Positions 43,624-52,146 of a stretch of 64,000 nucleotides of DNA are shown here, piece by piece. The position numbers and the translations under genes were made by a program. The notes under the pieces were generated by a model. The model worked only from the letters and a program-made list of their open reading frames with translations. It had not been told where the DNA came from and made no database searches. The DNA comes from Pseudomonas sp. CAN1 (GTDB taxonomy: Bacteria > Pseudomonadota > Gammaproteobacteria > Pseudomonadales > Pseudomonadaceae), in NCBI RefSeq assembly GCF_030462585.1, contig NZ_JASMRU010000020.1:16679-80678 (forward strand), written 5' to 3'. The first letter of the stretch is position 1. Every line of letters begins with the position of its first letter.

Positions 43624-44406
43624 TCAGGAGCCGCAGCAGCTGTGCGGCTTGGCGGCGTCGTGGTAGTCGTCGTGGAAGCGCGTCCAGTTCATGCCCTTGC
43701 CCTGGTAATCGGGCATGCCGCCCCAGCCTTCGCCGCGCCCCAGAGGAGTGAGGTCCAGCAGATGGTAGGTGAACAGCGGCGCCTCCAACCCGCGACCGTA
43801 GGTCGAGTAGCTGTGGAAGATCTGGTCGCCGTCGCGCAGGAATACGCTCATGCCCGGCTGCTCGCCGCGCACGTGGTAGTCCTGGCCAAGGCGTTCCAGC
43901 TCTGCCTGGTCACGATAGTTGTATTCCACCGGGGCAACAGTCTCGTCGACGCTGACGTGGAAGTCGTAGTTGAAGTCGCTGCCGAACGACGAGTACCAGG
44001 GGAACTGCCAGCCCATGCGCGCGCGGAATGGCGCGATCTCCTCCAGCGGCGCGCGGGACACCATGGCAAAGCTGGTGCCGCGCGCATGCAGGTGCTCCAG
44101 CCGGCCGAGGTTGTCGATCAGGTAGGAGCAGCCCTCGCAGCCCAGCCCGGTGTCGCGGTGGAACATGAAGTGGTAGACGATCAACTGCGGCCGGCCCTCG
44201 AACAGATCGAGCAGGCGCAGCGGGCCGTGCGGGCCTTCGAAGCGGTAGTCCTTGTCGATGCGCACCACCGGCAGCTCGCGGCGTTGGGCGTTGAGTGCGT
44301 CGCGGGCCTTGGTGGCGGCCTTCTCCTGTTCCAGCAGGCGGATGCGTGCCTGCCGCCAGGCGGCCTGGGAGACCACTCGAGGAAAGTCCTGGTTAGCCAG
44401 TTTCAT
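43624..44406 (-). CDS. DUF899 family thioredoxin-like protein
   Basis: This 260-aa protein has the DUF899 pattern: an early RIRLLEQEKAATKARDALNAQRRELP, then a thioredoxin-like core with MFHRDTGLGCEGCSYLID (CEGC pair) and FPWYSSFGSDFNYDF. The C-terminus ends in HSCCGS, three residues after a histidine, a possible metal site. Its ATG overlaps the stop of the 50-aa gene upstream. The start at 44406 has GGAG; the frame to 44562 overlaps that small gene. Confidence 0.88.
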   Translation of the reverse strand: MKLANQDFPRVVSQAAWRQARIRLLEQEKAATKARDALNAQRRELPVVRIDKDYRFEGPHGPLRLLDLFEGRPQLIVYHFMFHRDTGLGCEGCSYLIDNLGRLEHLHARGTSFAMVSRAPLEEIAPFRARMGWQFPWYSSFGSDFNYDFHVSVDETVAPVEYNYRDQAELERLGQDYHVRGEQPGMSVFLRDGDQIFHSYSTYGRGLEAPLFTYHLLDLTPLGRGEGWGGMPDYQGKGMNWTRFHDDYHDAAKPHSCCGS

Positions 44407-44555
44407 GTCGCACGCTCCTGGGGGCGTTCCCGTTGCTCGTTGGGCCGGGCGCGGCGCTTGCCGCGCAGGCGGGTGACGGCGAAGGCACTGACGCCGCCGG
44501 CGGAAAGGACGCTGGTAACCGCCAGCGTCAGGGTCGATACGCACAGAGGGCACAT
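44403..44555 (-). CDS. 50-aa membrane-type small protein in the ECF42 operon
   Basis: This short gene has one of the best ribosome sites in the window (AAGGAGGTGAGCC then ATG) and a stop overlapping the DUF899 start (ATGA). The protein starts MCPLCVSTLTLAVTSVLSAGG, a CPLC motif followed by one hydrophobic helix, and ends in a basic, glutamate-rich tail. The CxxC at the N-terminus could bind metal or be redox-active with the thioredoxin-like DUF899 partner. It is below usual length cut-offs. Confidence 0.8.
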   Translation of the reverse strand: MCPLCVSTLTLAVTSVLSAGGVSAFAVTRLRGKRRARPNEQRERPQERAT

Positions 44556-44584
44556 GGCTCACCTCCTTCGGGTTGCAGGTTGCA

Positions 44585-45115
44585 TCAGCCCTTTTCGGCG
44601 AGTGCCTTGAGGTTGGCCAGGCCCGCCTCGAAGTCCTTGCCGACCATGCTGTCCACGTCGATGAACAGGTGCATGATCTTCGCCACGAAGGGCACCGGGC
44701 CGAACATCGCCCAGGTCACCTCGGTGCCGCCGTCGCGCGGCACCAGGGTGAACTCGGCGGTGTTGCTGGCCTTGAACGGCTTGAGGAAGTCCAGGGCGAT
44801 GGTCACCCGGCTGCCGGGGTCGCTTTCGAGGATTTCCATGTGCCCGGCCCCGGCCTTGCCGTTGCCTTCCCAGGCGTACTGCGCGCCGCGGCCCTTCTCG
44901 GCACCGGAGAAGGTGCGCTGCATGGCTGGGTCGAGCTTCTCGAAGGGCGACCATTGCGGCCACAGGTGGAAGTCCTCGATGTAGCCCTGGACCTTCTCCG
45001 GCGGCGCCTGGATGCGCAGCGTGCGCTCCACGCGGAAGGTGCCCGGGCGGTTCGCCGCCAGCACCAGAACGATCACTACGGCCACTACCACCACCAAGCC
45101 AATCCACTTCAGCAT
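44585..45115 (-). CDS. SRPBCC family protein with N-terminal anchor
   Basis: This 176-aa protein has one transmembrane helix at about 4-22 and a START/Bet v1-like (polyketide cyclase/dehydrase) domain: TFRVERTLRIQAPPEKVQGYIEDFHLWPQWSPFEKLD and GTEVTWAMFGPVPFVAKIMHLF. It binds hydrophobic ligands by family analogy; the reaction is unknown. AGGAGG precedes the ATG at 45115; a GTG at 45118 is adjacent. It follows the YCII gene by 87 nt, a gap filled by three tandem 16-bp repeats. Confidence 0.86.
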   Translation of the reverse strand: MLKWIGLVVVVAVVIVLVLAANRPGTFRVERTLRIQAPPEKVQGYIEDFHLWPQWSPFEKLDPAMQRTFSGAEKGRGAQYAWEGNGKAGAGHMEILESDPGSRVTIALDFLKPFKASNTAEFTLVPRDGGTEVTWAMFGPVPFVAKIMHLFIDVDSMVGKDFEAGLANLKALAEKG

Positions 45116-45148
45116 CACATCCTCCTGACGTTGCTCTCTCTTGAAAAA

Positions 45149-45194
45149 AGAGCTCTTGAAATAAAGAGCTCTTGAAATAAAGAGCTCTTGAAGA
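45149..45194. repeat. Three tandem 16-bp repeats with AGAGCTCT palindromes
   Basis: AGAGCTCTTGAAATAA occurs at 45149-45164 and 45165-45180, and the first 12 nt again at 45181-45192. Each unit holds the palindrome AGAGCTCT. The array lies between the YCII and SRPBCC genes, within the operon, and is AT-rich compared with its surroundings. Confidence 0.92.
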
Positions 45195-45202
45195 CTCGGG
45201 CC

Positions 45203-45571
45203 TCAGCGCCCGGCGAAGTAACGGTCCCAGTCGCGCACCGGGCGGACTTCCACGGCACCCAGGCGGCCACTGGGAATCCGCTGGGCGATCTGCAAGGCCT
45301 CGTTGAGGTCGCGGGCGTCGATCAGCACGAAGCCGCCCAGGTACTCACGGGTCTCGGCGAAGGGCCCGTCGGTGATCGACAGGCCCGCCGGGCCATGACG
45401 CAGGGTGGTGGCGGTTTCCACCGTCTCCAGCGCCTCGGACGCCAACACCCGGCCGGCGCGGCGCTGGTGCTCGTCGTTGGCGAAGCACTCGTCCATCAGG
45501 CGCCGGTATTCGGCCCCGGTCAGGCTCGACAGACGCTGGTCATCCACATAGATCAGACAGAGGTACTTCAT
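45203..45571 (-). CDS. YCII family (DGPF domain) protein
   Basis: This 122-aa protein has the YCII pattern MKYLCLIYVDDQRLSSL, TDGPFAETREYLGGFVLIDARDLNEALQIA. DGPF-type YCII proteins accompany ECF42 sigma factors and are required for their activity in some species, possibly as the sensor. It is the first gene of the ECF42 cluster, so the promoter should lie within 45572-45777. Confidence 0.92.
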   Translation of the reverse strand: MKYLCLIYVDDQRLSSLTGAEYRRLMDECFANDEHQRRAGRVLASEALETVETATTLRHGPAGLSITDGPFAETREYLGGFVLIDARDLNEALQIAQRIPSGRLGAVEVRPVRDWDRYFAGR

Positions 45572-45777
45572 GGCCTTCTCCCCACGCAGTGCGCTTGCAG
45601 TTACCTCATAGTCGAAGCGGCTGCGGGGAAATCGACAGGACGGGGCGAAATTTTTCGCAGAGTGCGGAGAGAGTGCGGAGAAAGACTGCTCCAGCGTATG
45701 GCCGGAGCGTCTGGCAAGCGGCTGTCAGCCGCTCGTCGGGGAGGTAGCGGCAGCAGGGGCCATTGCGGCCCCGCGGC

Positions 45778-46791
45778 TCATTCGTAGGTCAGCGTGAAGG
45801 TCGCCGTGGTGGAGACCAGCCCCGCGGTCATCGCTGCCGGTGTGGCGGCGGTGCGGTAATAACGCGCGGTCAGCGGGATGCTCACCGCCTGGTTGCCGCT
45901 GGTGGTGGTGGTGTGGAGGAACTTGCTCGCCAGTGGCAGGCGCGTGACGCTGCTCAGGTCGCCCATGAACAGGGTGACGCCGACGCCGGTCGCCATGCCG
46001 GTTCCGCTGGCGTTGGCGAGCACGTTGGAGGCCCCGGAGGCCAGCGTGCCATCGACCTGGTAGTTGACCTTCACCCCGCTGTCGCACAGCAGGTTGATCT
46101 TGAACGCCTTGGCCTTGTCGTTGCGCTGCGGGATGGGCGAGTCCTCGAAATCGCTTGTGTAGATGGTCGGCAGCTGCACATCGATGTTGCGGCTATCGGC
46201 ATTCACCTCGCAGCCCAGGCCCGACACCTGCGAGGAGCCGGTGATCATCAGCGTGCTGATGCCCAGGTCCGCATAGGAGACGTACGACAGGCCGGGAAGG
46301 CTCACCGCGCCCGCGCTGGCATCGATGTCGTCAGTCTTCACCAGGATCACCCGCCAGTTGGTGGCCAGTGCGTAGCGCACGGGCTGGACATCCCAGTTCA
46401 GGCTGGGTAGCGGAGTGATCAGGGTGCGGTTCGGGTTGCAGTTGGCGGTGGTCTGGTTGCACCAGAACACCGACACACCGATACCCGGCACGTTGGTCTT
46501 GAACACCGAGGAGAAGCCGTTGCTGCTGTGCCCCGGCACGGCCTCGCCAATGCTGGCGGCGAGGCCGCCCTTGACGTTGCCCGTGGCGGTGCAATTGACC
46601 GTGGCACCGGTGAAGTTCTTCCAGCCGCTGTCCCACAGGACCGAGCCATTGCTGGCGTTGCGCGGGATGCTCACGCTCGCCGGCAAGGCGATGGTGCCCA
46701 TCACGCTGGCGCTGCCGGCCTGGAAGGTGCAGATCGCCGCCAGCGCCGAGGGCGCGCAGAACAGGGCGAGGAGAAGGATCAGGATTCGCAT
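45778..46791 (-). CDS. Fimbrial tip adhesin-like protein
   Basis: This 337-aa exported protein has a signal peptide (about 1-18) and a two-domain layout: an N-terminal part (about 20-185) of adhesin type and a C-terminal pilin domain (about 190-337) ending ATFTLTYE, the donor-strand/usher recognition pattern shared with the major subunit. Cysteine pairs are present in both halves. It is the last gene of the operon, 15 nt after the usher, the usual place of tip adhesins. Confidence 0.82.
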   Translation of the reverse strand: MRILILLLALFCAPSALAAICTFQAGSASVMGTIALPASVSIPRNASNGSVLWDSGWKNFTGATVNCTATGNVKGGLAASIGEAVPGHSSNGFSSVFKTNVPGIGVSVFWCNQTTANCNPNRTLITPLPSLNWDVQPVRYALATNWRVILVKTDDIDASAGAVSLPGLSYVSYADLGISTLMITGSSQVSGLGCEVNADSRNIDVQLPTIYTSDFEDSPIPQRNDKAKAFKINLLCDSGVKVNYQVDGTLASGASNVLANASGTGMATGVGVTLFMGDLSSVTRLPLASKFLHTTTTSGNQAVSIPLTARYYRTAATPAAMTAGLVSTTATFTLTYE

Positions 46792-46806
46792 GGGAGCCTC
46801 TTGGGA

Positions 46807-49389
46807 TCAGCGCGCAGCGACCTGGGTCGGCGCAGGCGGCCGGGTGCACGCAGCCTCGGCCTTGATGAACGGGGATTCGCGCTTGCCCTCCAGCGACGGC
46901 AGGCTGTAGCGCACACGGCACTGGCGGTCGACACTGTCGCCCCAGCGCACGGTGAGTTCGCCCTGGGTTTCGGCGGCACGGAAGAACACCCGGCTGCCCT
47001 GCCCCACCAGCGTCAGGCTGTTGCCCTTGGCATCGAGCACTTCCGCACCGACGGGCAGTGCCTCGCCCTTCTCGTCGCGCAGGGTCAGCAGCACCGGCTC
47101 GCCGGTCGTCGTCGGGTACTTGAGCATCACCACCGCGCCATAACGCGGCGCGACGTTCTGCGAGGTCAGCTGCAGCTCGACGTCCTCGGCGATGCCCTTG
47201 GGGTCGAGCGCCACTTCGTTCTGCCGGTACGGCATCAGGCTCGACACCACGCCATAGCCGCGGCCATCGACTTCGGCGCCGCTGCTGTTGAACAGGCGTG
47301 CGCCCTCGGCACCCTTGGCCTCCACGATGGCGCGAGTTTCGCCCTGGGACTGGCTGAAGGTGATGCCGCCCGGATGCGCCACGACGCTGCCTGACAGCCC
47401 CAGGCCGACCTGGCGGAAGCCGTCGCCTTCGCTGTAGCTGCCCGAGACGTTGGTGCTGGCCGCGCGGTACTGGGCATTGGCGCCGCCGGCGCTGCTGGTG
47501 TCGCCATCGATACGCGAGCGCGAGCCATAGACGCCGTAGTTGAACTGGTTCTCTTCACCTGCCGCGCCGGAGAGGCTGAGCTGGCTGTTGACGTCGCCCT
47601 TGTCCGACCAGGTCGTCGAGCTGCTCAGGTACGGCGCATGGCTGGAGCGGCCCAGCGGCAGCGACAGGCTGAGCATGTACTGGGTATCGGTATCGCCACG
47701 GTCCATCTGCGTGCGCGCCGCGGACAGGCTCAGGCTGCCCCAGCGGTAGCTGTTGGAATAGCCGGCCTGGTAGCTGGTGTCGCTGGACTTGCCGGTCTGC
47801 CAGTAGTTCTGCGACGAGCCGCTGAAGAACAGGCTGCCGTAGCCATCGGCCAGCGGCTGGTTGACGTTGAGCTGCAGGCGGTTGCGCTGGCGATACGGAG
47901 CGTTGGCACTGGAATCCTGCGCCTGGGCGTAGTCGCCGAAGCTCAGGTAGCCGTCGCTGGAGAAGCGATAGGCCGCCACCACGAAGTTGGTGCGGGTGGA
48001 TTCCAGCAGCTTGCTGTAGCTCAACCGATAGCTCTGGCCGCTGGCCGAGCTGCCCAGGCCGTCGCGCGCCTCCAGGCCCGAGGCACTGGAATGCGTGCCG
48101 TCGAGGGCGAAGGCGCCCACCGGAGTGCTCAGCGCCAGGCCGCCCTGCACCGCCAGGTACTGGTCGGCGATGATGCCGCCGGTGTAGGCGGTCCATTGGT
48201 TGGAGATGCCGCGTTGGTAAGTGCCCTGGACGAAGTTCGGCTCATCGGCGAGGCGATCGTCGCGGTACTTGCCGGCGGTGACGCTGTAGCGTGAAGTGCC
48301 GGGGCGCAGCAGCTGCGCCACCGAGGCGAAGGGCACGGTGAAGCTGCGGGCACGGCCGTCGGCTTCGGTCACCGTCACTTCCAGATCGCCGGAGTAGCCG
48401 GTGTTGTAGAGGTCGTCGATGACGAACGGCCCCGGCGCCACGGTGGTTTCGTAGAGCAGGTTGCCGCCCTGGCGCACGCTGACCCGCGCGTTGCTTTCCG
48501 CGGTGCCACGGATGGCCGGGGCGAAGCCGCGCTGGGAGTCCGGCAGCATGCGGTCGTCGGAAGCGAGCTGGACACCGGTGTAGGGCACGCTGTCGAACAG
48601 CTCCGACGGGGTGTAATACTCGCCCAGGGTCAGCTGCGACTTGAGGCCGGTGAGGTCGCGCTGGGCGTAGCTGCTCACCGAGTCGTACTTGCTGGTGCTC
48701 GGGCCGCTGCCGCTGCTGCGGCTGTAGCTGCCGTTGTGGCGCAGGCGCCAGTCGCCCAGGTTCACGCCGCCGCTGAGGCCCACGTAGTACTGGGTGCTGT
48801 CCTGCCCGCCATTGTCGTTACGGAAGGCGTTGGCGTTGTAGTCGATGAACGCCGCGTTGACGCCGCGATCCCAGTCGCGCGGATCGACATAGCCGCGCGC
48901 GGTGCGGTTGAGGTACGCCTGGGGCACGCTGAGGTCCAGGCGTAGGCCGGCCAGGTCGAGGTCGGCACGGGCGTCGGGTACCTGGCGGGCGATATCGATG
49001 CAGTCTTCGTCCAGCGCTGCCGGCGACAGGCGCGCAATGTCCAGTCCGAGGCTGGCCAGCTGGTTGCGCTGGAAGCAGTAACTCGGTGCCTGCCCGGCGT
49101 TGTCCTTGACGCGGACATCCTGGCGGCCGATCCAGTTCTGGTTGACGTAGACGTCCAGCCGGTAGCTGCCCGGAGTCACCGGGTTGCCGCGCTCGAAGCG
49201 CGAGATATCCACCTGGCGGCCAGCGCCGCCCTGGATGAAGTCGGGGTTGAACGACGCCTGCAGCGCATCGGTCTGCGCGGCCTGGCTCACACCGCCGGCC
49301 AGGGTGGCACCCACGGTGCCGGCCAGCAGAAGGCGAAAGGCATGCGGCGGCCCACCAGCACTGGGCCGGGGCGAACGGATCGAAGTCAT
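46807..49389 (-). CDS. Outer-membrane fimbrial usher (FimD/PapC family)
   Basis: This 860-aa usher translocates and polymerises chaperone-bound subunits. It has a signal peptide (about 1-36), N-terminal periplasmic domain (about 40-160, SFNPDFIQGG, VDVYVNQNWIG), a 24-strand barrel (about 180-680) with a plug in the middle, and C-terminal domains ending near the QCRVRYSLP motif. The length is typical. It lies 55 nt after the chaperone gene. Confidence 0.95.
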   Translation of the reverse strand: MTSIRSPRPSAGGPPHAFRLLLAGTVGATLAGGVSQAAQTDALQASFNPDFIQGGAGRQVDISRFERGNPVTPGSYRLDVYVNQNWIGRQDVRVKDNAGQAPSYCFQRNQLASLGLDIARLSPAALDEDCIDIARQVPDARADLDLAGLRLDLSVPQAYLNRTARGYVDPRDWDRGVNAAFIDYNANAFRNDNGGQDSTQYYVGLSGGVNLGDWRLRHNGSYSRSSGSGPSTSKYDSVSSYAQRDLTGLKSQLTLGEYYTPSELFDSVPYTGVQLASDDRMLPDSQRGFAPAIRGTAESNARVSVRQGGNLLYETTVAPGPFVIDDLYNTGYSGDLEVTVTEADGRARSFTVPFASVAQLLRPGTSRYSVTAGKYRDDRLADEPNFVQGTYQRGISNQWTAYTGGIIADQYLAVQGGLALSTPVGAFALDGTHSSASGLEARDGLGSSASGQSYRLSYSKLLESTRTNFVVAAYRFSSDGYLSFGDYAQAQDSSANAPYRQRNRLQLNVNQPLADGYGSLFFSGSSQNYWQTGKSSDTSYQAGYSNSYRWGSLSLSAARTQMDRGDTDTQYMLSLSLPLGRSSHAPYLSSSTTWSDKGDVNSQLSLSGAAGEENQFNYGVYGSRSRIDGDTSSAGGANAQYRAASTNVSGSYSEGDGFRQVGLGLSGSVVAHPGGITFSQSQGETRAIVEAKGAEGARLFNSSGAEVDGRGYGVVSSLMPYRQNEVALDPKGIAEDVELQLTSQNVAPRYGAVVMLKYPTTTGEPVLLTLRDEKGEALPVGAEVLDAKGNSLTLVGQGSRVFFRAAETQGELTVRWGDSVDRQCRVRYSLPSLEGKRESPFIKAEAACTRPPAPTQVAAR

Positions 49390-49444
49390 GGAGAGTCCTG
49401 GAGCGGTGGGGGATCGGGCGCGCGTCCTGCGCGCCTTGGGCGGG

Positions 49445-50191
49445 TCAGCGCAGGTTGACGGTCTGTTCCGGAGCGGCGCCGAAGTCGCTCATCCAGCGAA
49501 AGCGCACCTGGCCATCGCTGCCGCCGCTGTAGCCGGGCAGCGGAAAATCACGCTGGGCGAACGGCGCGATCATCCCGCCGCCGGTGTCGGTGCTGCGCGC
49601 GCCGTGCTCGACGGCCAGCGAACTGAACGACAGGTGATAGGGGCTCGGGTTCTCGCCGCGCAGCACGTAGCCTGCGCCCTGGCGCTCGACCTTCCACTTC
49701 ACCTGGCCGATGGCCGTGGGCAGGTCGCCGGGCAGGCCGCTGGGGCGGTAGAACAGTTTCAGCCGCGAGCGCACGGCAATCTGCATCAGGTTGCCGTCGG
49801 CGTTCTGCGGCAGCGGGGGAATTTCCAGGGCGTTGAACCAGAACAGGCTTTCGCGATCCTGCGGCAGCGTCTCGCCGGTGAAGGCCAGGCGTACGCTCTG
49901 CCCCTTCTGCGGGTCGAGGCGGAAGATCGGCGGGGTCGCCAGGAACGGCGCATCGGCGTCCTGGGGCTTGCTCTGGGCATCACCGCGGTCGACCCAGATC
50001 TGCATCAGGACCGGGGCGTCGCCCTTGTTGGTGAGCTTTACGGTGACTTCGCGTTCCTTCGCGGGGTAGACGATTCGCGTCCCGTCGATCAGCACGCCAG
50101 CCTGGACGGCGGATGCAGCGGTGGACAGGGCGAAGGCGCCGAGCAGCACGGCAAACAGCTTGTGCAGCCTGGGAGTGGGAACGGCCAGCAT
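49445..50191 (-). CDS. Periplasmic fimbrial chaperone
   Basis: This 248-aa PapD-like chaperone has a signal peptide (about 1-32) and two Ig-like domains: GVLIDGTRIVYPAKEREVTVKLTNKGDAPVLMQIWVD, the G1-strand region RLDPQKGQSVRL, and ESLFWFNALEIPP with the conserved motif of the family. It shields subunits before delivery to the usher. ATG at 50191 with GAGG upstream; a GTG at 50194 is in frame. Gap of 48 nt to the subunit gene. Confidence 0.93.
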   Translation of the reverse strand: MLAVPTPRLHKLFAVLLGAFALSTAASAVQAGVLIDGTRIVYPAKEREVTVKLTNKGDAPVLMQIWVDRGDAQSKPQDADAPFLATPPIFRLDPQKGQSVRLAFTGETLPQDRESLFWFNALEIPPLPQNADGNLMQIAVRSRLKLFYRPSGLPGDLPTAIGQVKWKVERQGAGYVLRGENPSPYHLSFSSLAVEHGARSTDTGGGMIAPFAQRDFPLPGYSGGSDGQVRFRWMSDFGAAPEQTVNLR

Positions 50192-50239
50192 CACAATTAC
50201 CTCATCGTGGCCCGGAGCTTGCGCCCCGGGCCTGGTGGA

Positions 50240-50785
50240 TCACTCGTAGGTCAGCTGGTAGTTCGCCATGGCGGCGACATCACCGGCGCCAGCGCTGCCG
50301 GCCTGGGAGTAGTACTGGGCGTAGTACTGCAGGGTGACCGGGTTGCTGCCGCTGACGGTCACGGCACGGGCCTGCTGGCTGGTGGCGTCGTCGGTGTTGA
50401 CGTTGATGACGGCCTGGTTCTGGTCGAGCAGCTGCACCTGCACGTTGCTGGCGCCACCGGAGACGGAGTTCTTCAGGTTGCCGTAGGTGTCGACGTTGCT
50501 GTCCGGAACGAAGGCCGCGGAGACCTTCACGCCATCGGCGCAACCGGTCACCTGCATGGTGAAACCGGTACGGCCGGCGGTGGCCTGTGCGGCAGCCAGG
50601 CTGTCCTTGTCGACGGTCGGCAGGCGCACGTCGATGTTGGTGGCGGAGGAGTCGAGCACGCAGCTGGTTTCGGTGACCTTGCCGGTGATGTTGATCACGC
50701 CGGTCTGCGGGGCAGCGGCGAAGGCGTGAGAGGAGATGGCGGCGCCTGCCAGGCAGATCACAGCGGCATGCAGTTTGGCTTTCAT
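50240..50785 (-). CDS. Major fimbrial subunit
   Basis: This 181-aa pilin has a signal peptide (1-23, ending SHAFA), the pilin disulfide cysteines in TSCVLD and TGCADG, the conserved IDVRLPTV strand and C-terminal NYQLTYE. It is the first gene of the four-gene chaperone-usher operon. The 617-nt region upstream contains REP hairpins and should hold the promoter controlled by the RcsB-like regulator encoded further upstream. Confidence 0.93.
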   Translation of the reverse strand: MKAKLHAAVICLAGAAISSHAFAAAPQTGVINITGKVTETSCVLDSSATNIDVRLPTVDKDSLAAAQATAGRTGFTMQVTGCADGVKVSAAFVPDSNVDTYGNLKNSVSGGASNVQVQLLDQNQAVINVNTDDATSQQARAVTVSGSNPVTLQYYAQYYSQAGSAGAGDVAAMANYQLTYE

Positions 50786-51402
50786 CGGTAGTACTCCAGA
50801 GTTCGAGGTTCGTGGGGCTCGCGGTCTTGCGACCAATCCCTTGCCCATCGCCGAAGGGCCGACGCCAACAGGGCGGCGGTGGTGGATTCAGCGGGGCGAA
50901 CTTTGACCTGGATCACACAAAGGCTGAATGAGACAAATCCTAAAGCGGAGCGCGGTTAAGGGGCTGGATGTCGCAGGCGGCGGGCGATGCGTGGATGTCG
51001 CACCCTCTGAGCCGCGGGGCGCATGGTTCGAAATGAGGGGGCCGCCGGGTGCCATTCGGCGGATAACGCTGTGGCGTTATCCGCCCTACCCGAGCCTGTC
51101 AGGGGGCGCGCCGCAGGATGGCGTGGAGCGCAGCGATACCCATCGATACGCGGGCACCGATAGCATGGGTATCGCAAGCTCCAGCCATCCTTCCCAGAGG
51201 CTTCCCTGCCACTGCAGCAGGGGGCGGTTCGCGAGCAAGCTCGCTCCTACAGCCCAGCCCAGGCACCGGAGCGCTTTTCGTAGGAGCGGACCTTGTCCGC
51301 GATCCGGCCGCCAGGCCGGGGCCTTGCCTCGCCCATTGTCCCGGCTGCGCCGGGATTTCGCGGAGAAGCTCCGCTCCTACAGGGGAGACCTCGGCCGAAG
51401 CG
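50786..51402. promoter_or_regulatory. Upstream region of the fimbrial operon with four repeat elements
   Basis: These 617 nt hold a half-length palindrome of the GGCGGATAAC family (51058-51089), REP hairpins at 51226-51252 (reverse), 51280-51303 (forward) and 51356-51382 (reverse). The fimbrial promoter is probably within 50786-51050. No gene is seen. Confidence 0.6.
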
Positions 51403-52053
51403 TTACTGGAACAGGTTCGCCTTCACGCAGAACGTCAGCAGCGCCTGATCGGTGTCCACGTCCAGCTTGCGCATGGCAGAGATTTTCTGCGCACTGACGG
51501 TCTTCACGCTGCGATTGAGCTGCAAGGCGATATCCCGCACGCTCAGCCCCGAGACGAAGTGGCGCAGCACCTCGTATTCCTTCACCGACAGGCTGGAAAT
51601 ACGCCCTTCCACGTCGTCGCGGCTGGCCAGCACGCTGTTTCCCGACTGCATGCCGGGGCCGCGGTAGATGCGGTCCTGGGACAGCGCCTTGAGCGCCACC
51701 AGGATCTCGTTGAGGTCGCCGTTCTTCAGGATCACCCCCGACACGCCCAGGTCGTAGAGGCTGGAGAGGATCAGCGGATTGGACAGCATGGTAAGGATCA
51801 GGATGCGCGTGTCGGGAAAGTTGCGCAGCAAGTACTCGATCAGCTTGATGCCGTCGCCGTAGGTCTGGTCGCCGGGCATGTTGTAGTCGGTGATGACGAT
51901 GGCCGGGCGCTGCTCGCGATACAGCGCGACCAGTTCGCTGGAGTTGTGCGCCTCGCCGACTACCTCGAAGCGCTCGTCCCTTTCGATCATTTCACGGACG
52001 CCCATCAGCACGATGGGGTGATCGTCCGCTACTACCACTCTGACTTTTTCCAT
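51403..52053 (-). CDS. NarL/RcsB-type response regulator of the fimbrial locus
   Basis: This 216-aa regulator has a receiver domain with phospho-acceptor D56 (VITDYNMPGD) and a LuxR-type helix-turn-helix (about 150-210, SVKEYEVLRHFVSGLSVRDIALQLNRSVKTVSAQKISAMRKL). The start at 52053 (MEKVRVVVADDH) has AAGAAG in front; the ATG at 52083 lacks a ribosome site. It matches RcsB/RocA1, activators of cup fimbrial operons. It sits between the hybrid kinase and the fimbrial genes, the order found in cupD loci. Confidence 0.9.
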   Translation of the reverse strand: MEKVRVVVADDHPIVLMGVREMIERDERFEVVGEAHNSSELVALYREQRPAIVITDYNMPGDQTYGDGIKLIEYLLRNFPDTRILILTMLSNPLILSSLYDLGVSGVILKNGDLNEILVALKALSQDRIYRGPGMQSGNSVLASRDDVEGRISSLSVKEYEVLRHFVSGLSVRDIALQLNRSVKTVSAQKISAMRKLDVDTDQALLTFCVKANLFQ

Positions 52054-52146
52054 GAGTTCTTCTTGAGTCCCAACAATTGCCATCGTTGGCCGGCCCGGTG
52101 GGCACGGCCATCCCCTGTAGCGTAGCTGCTGATCGTCCGGCGGCGC

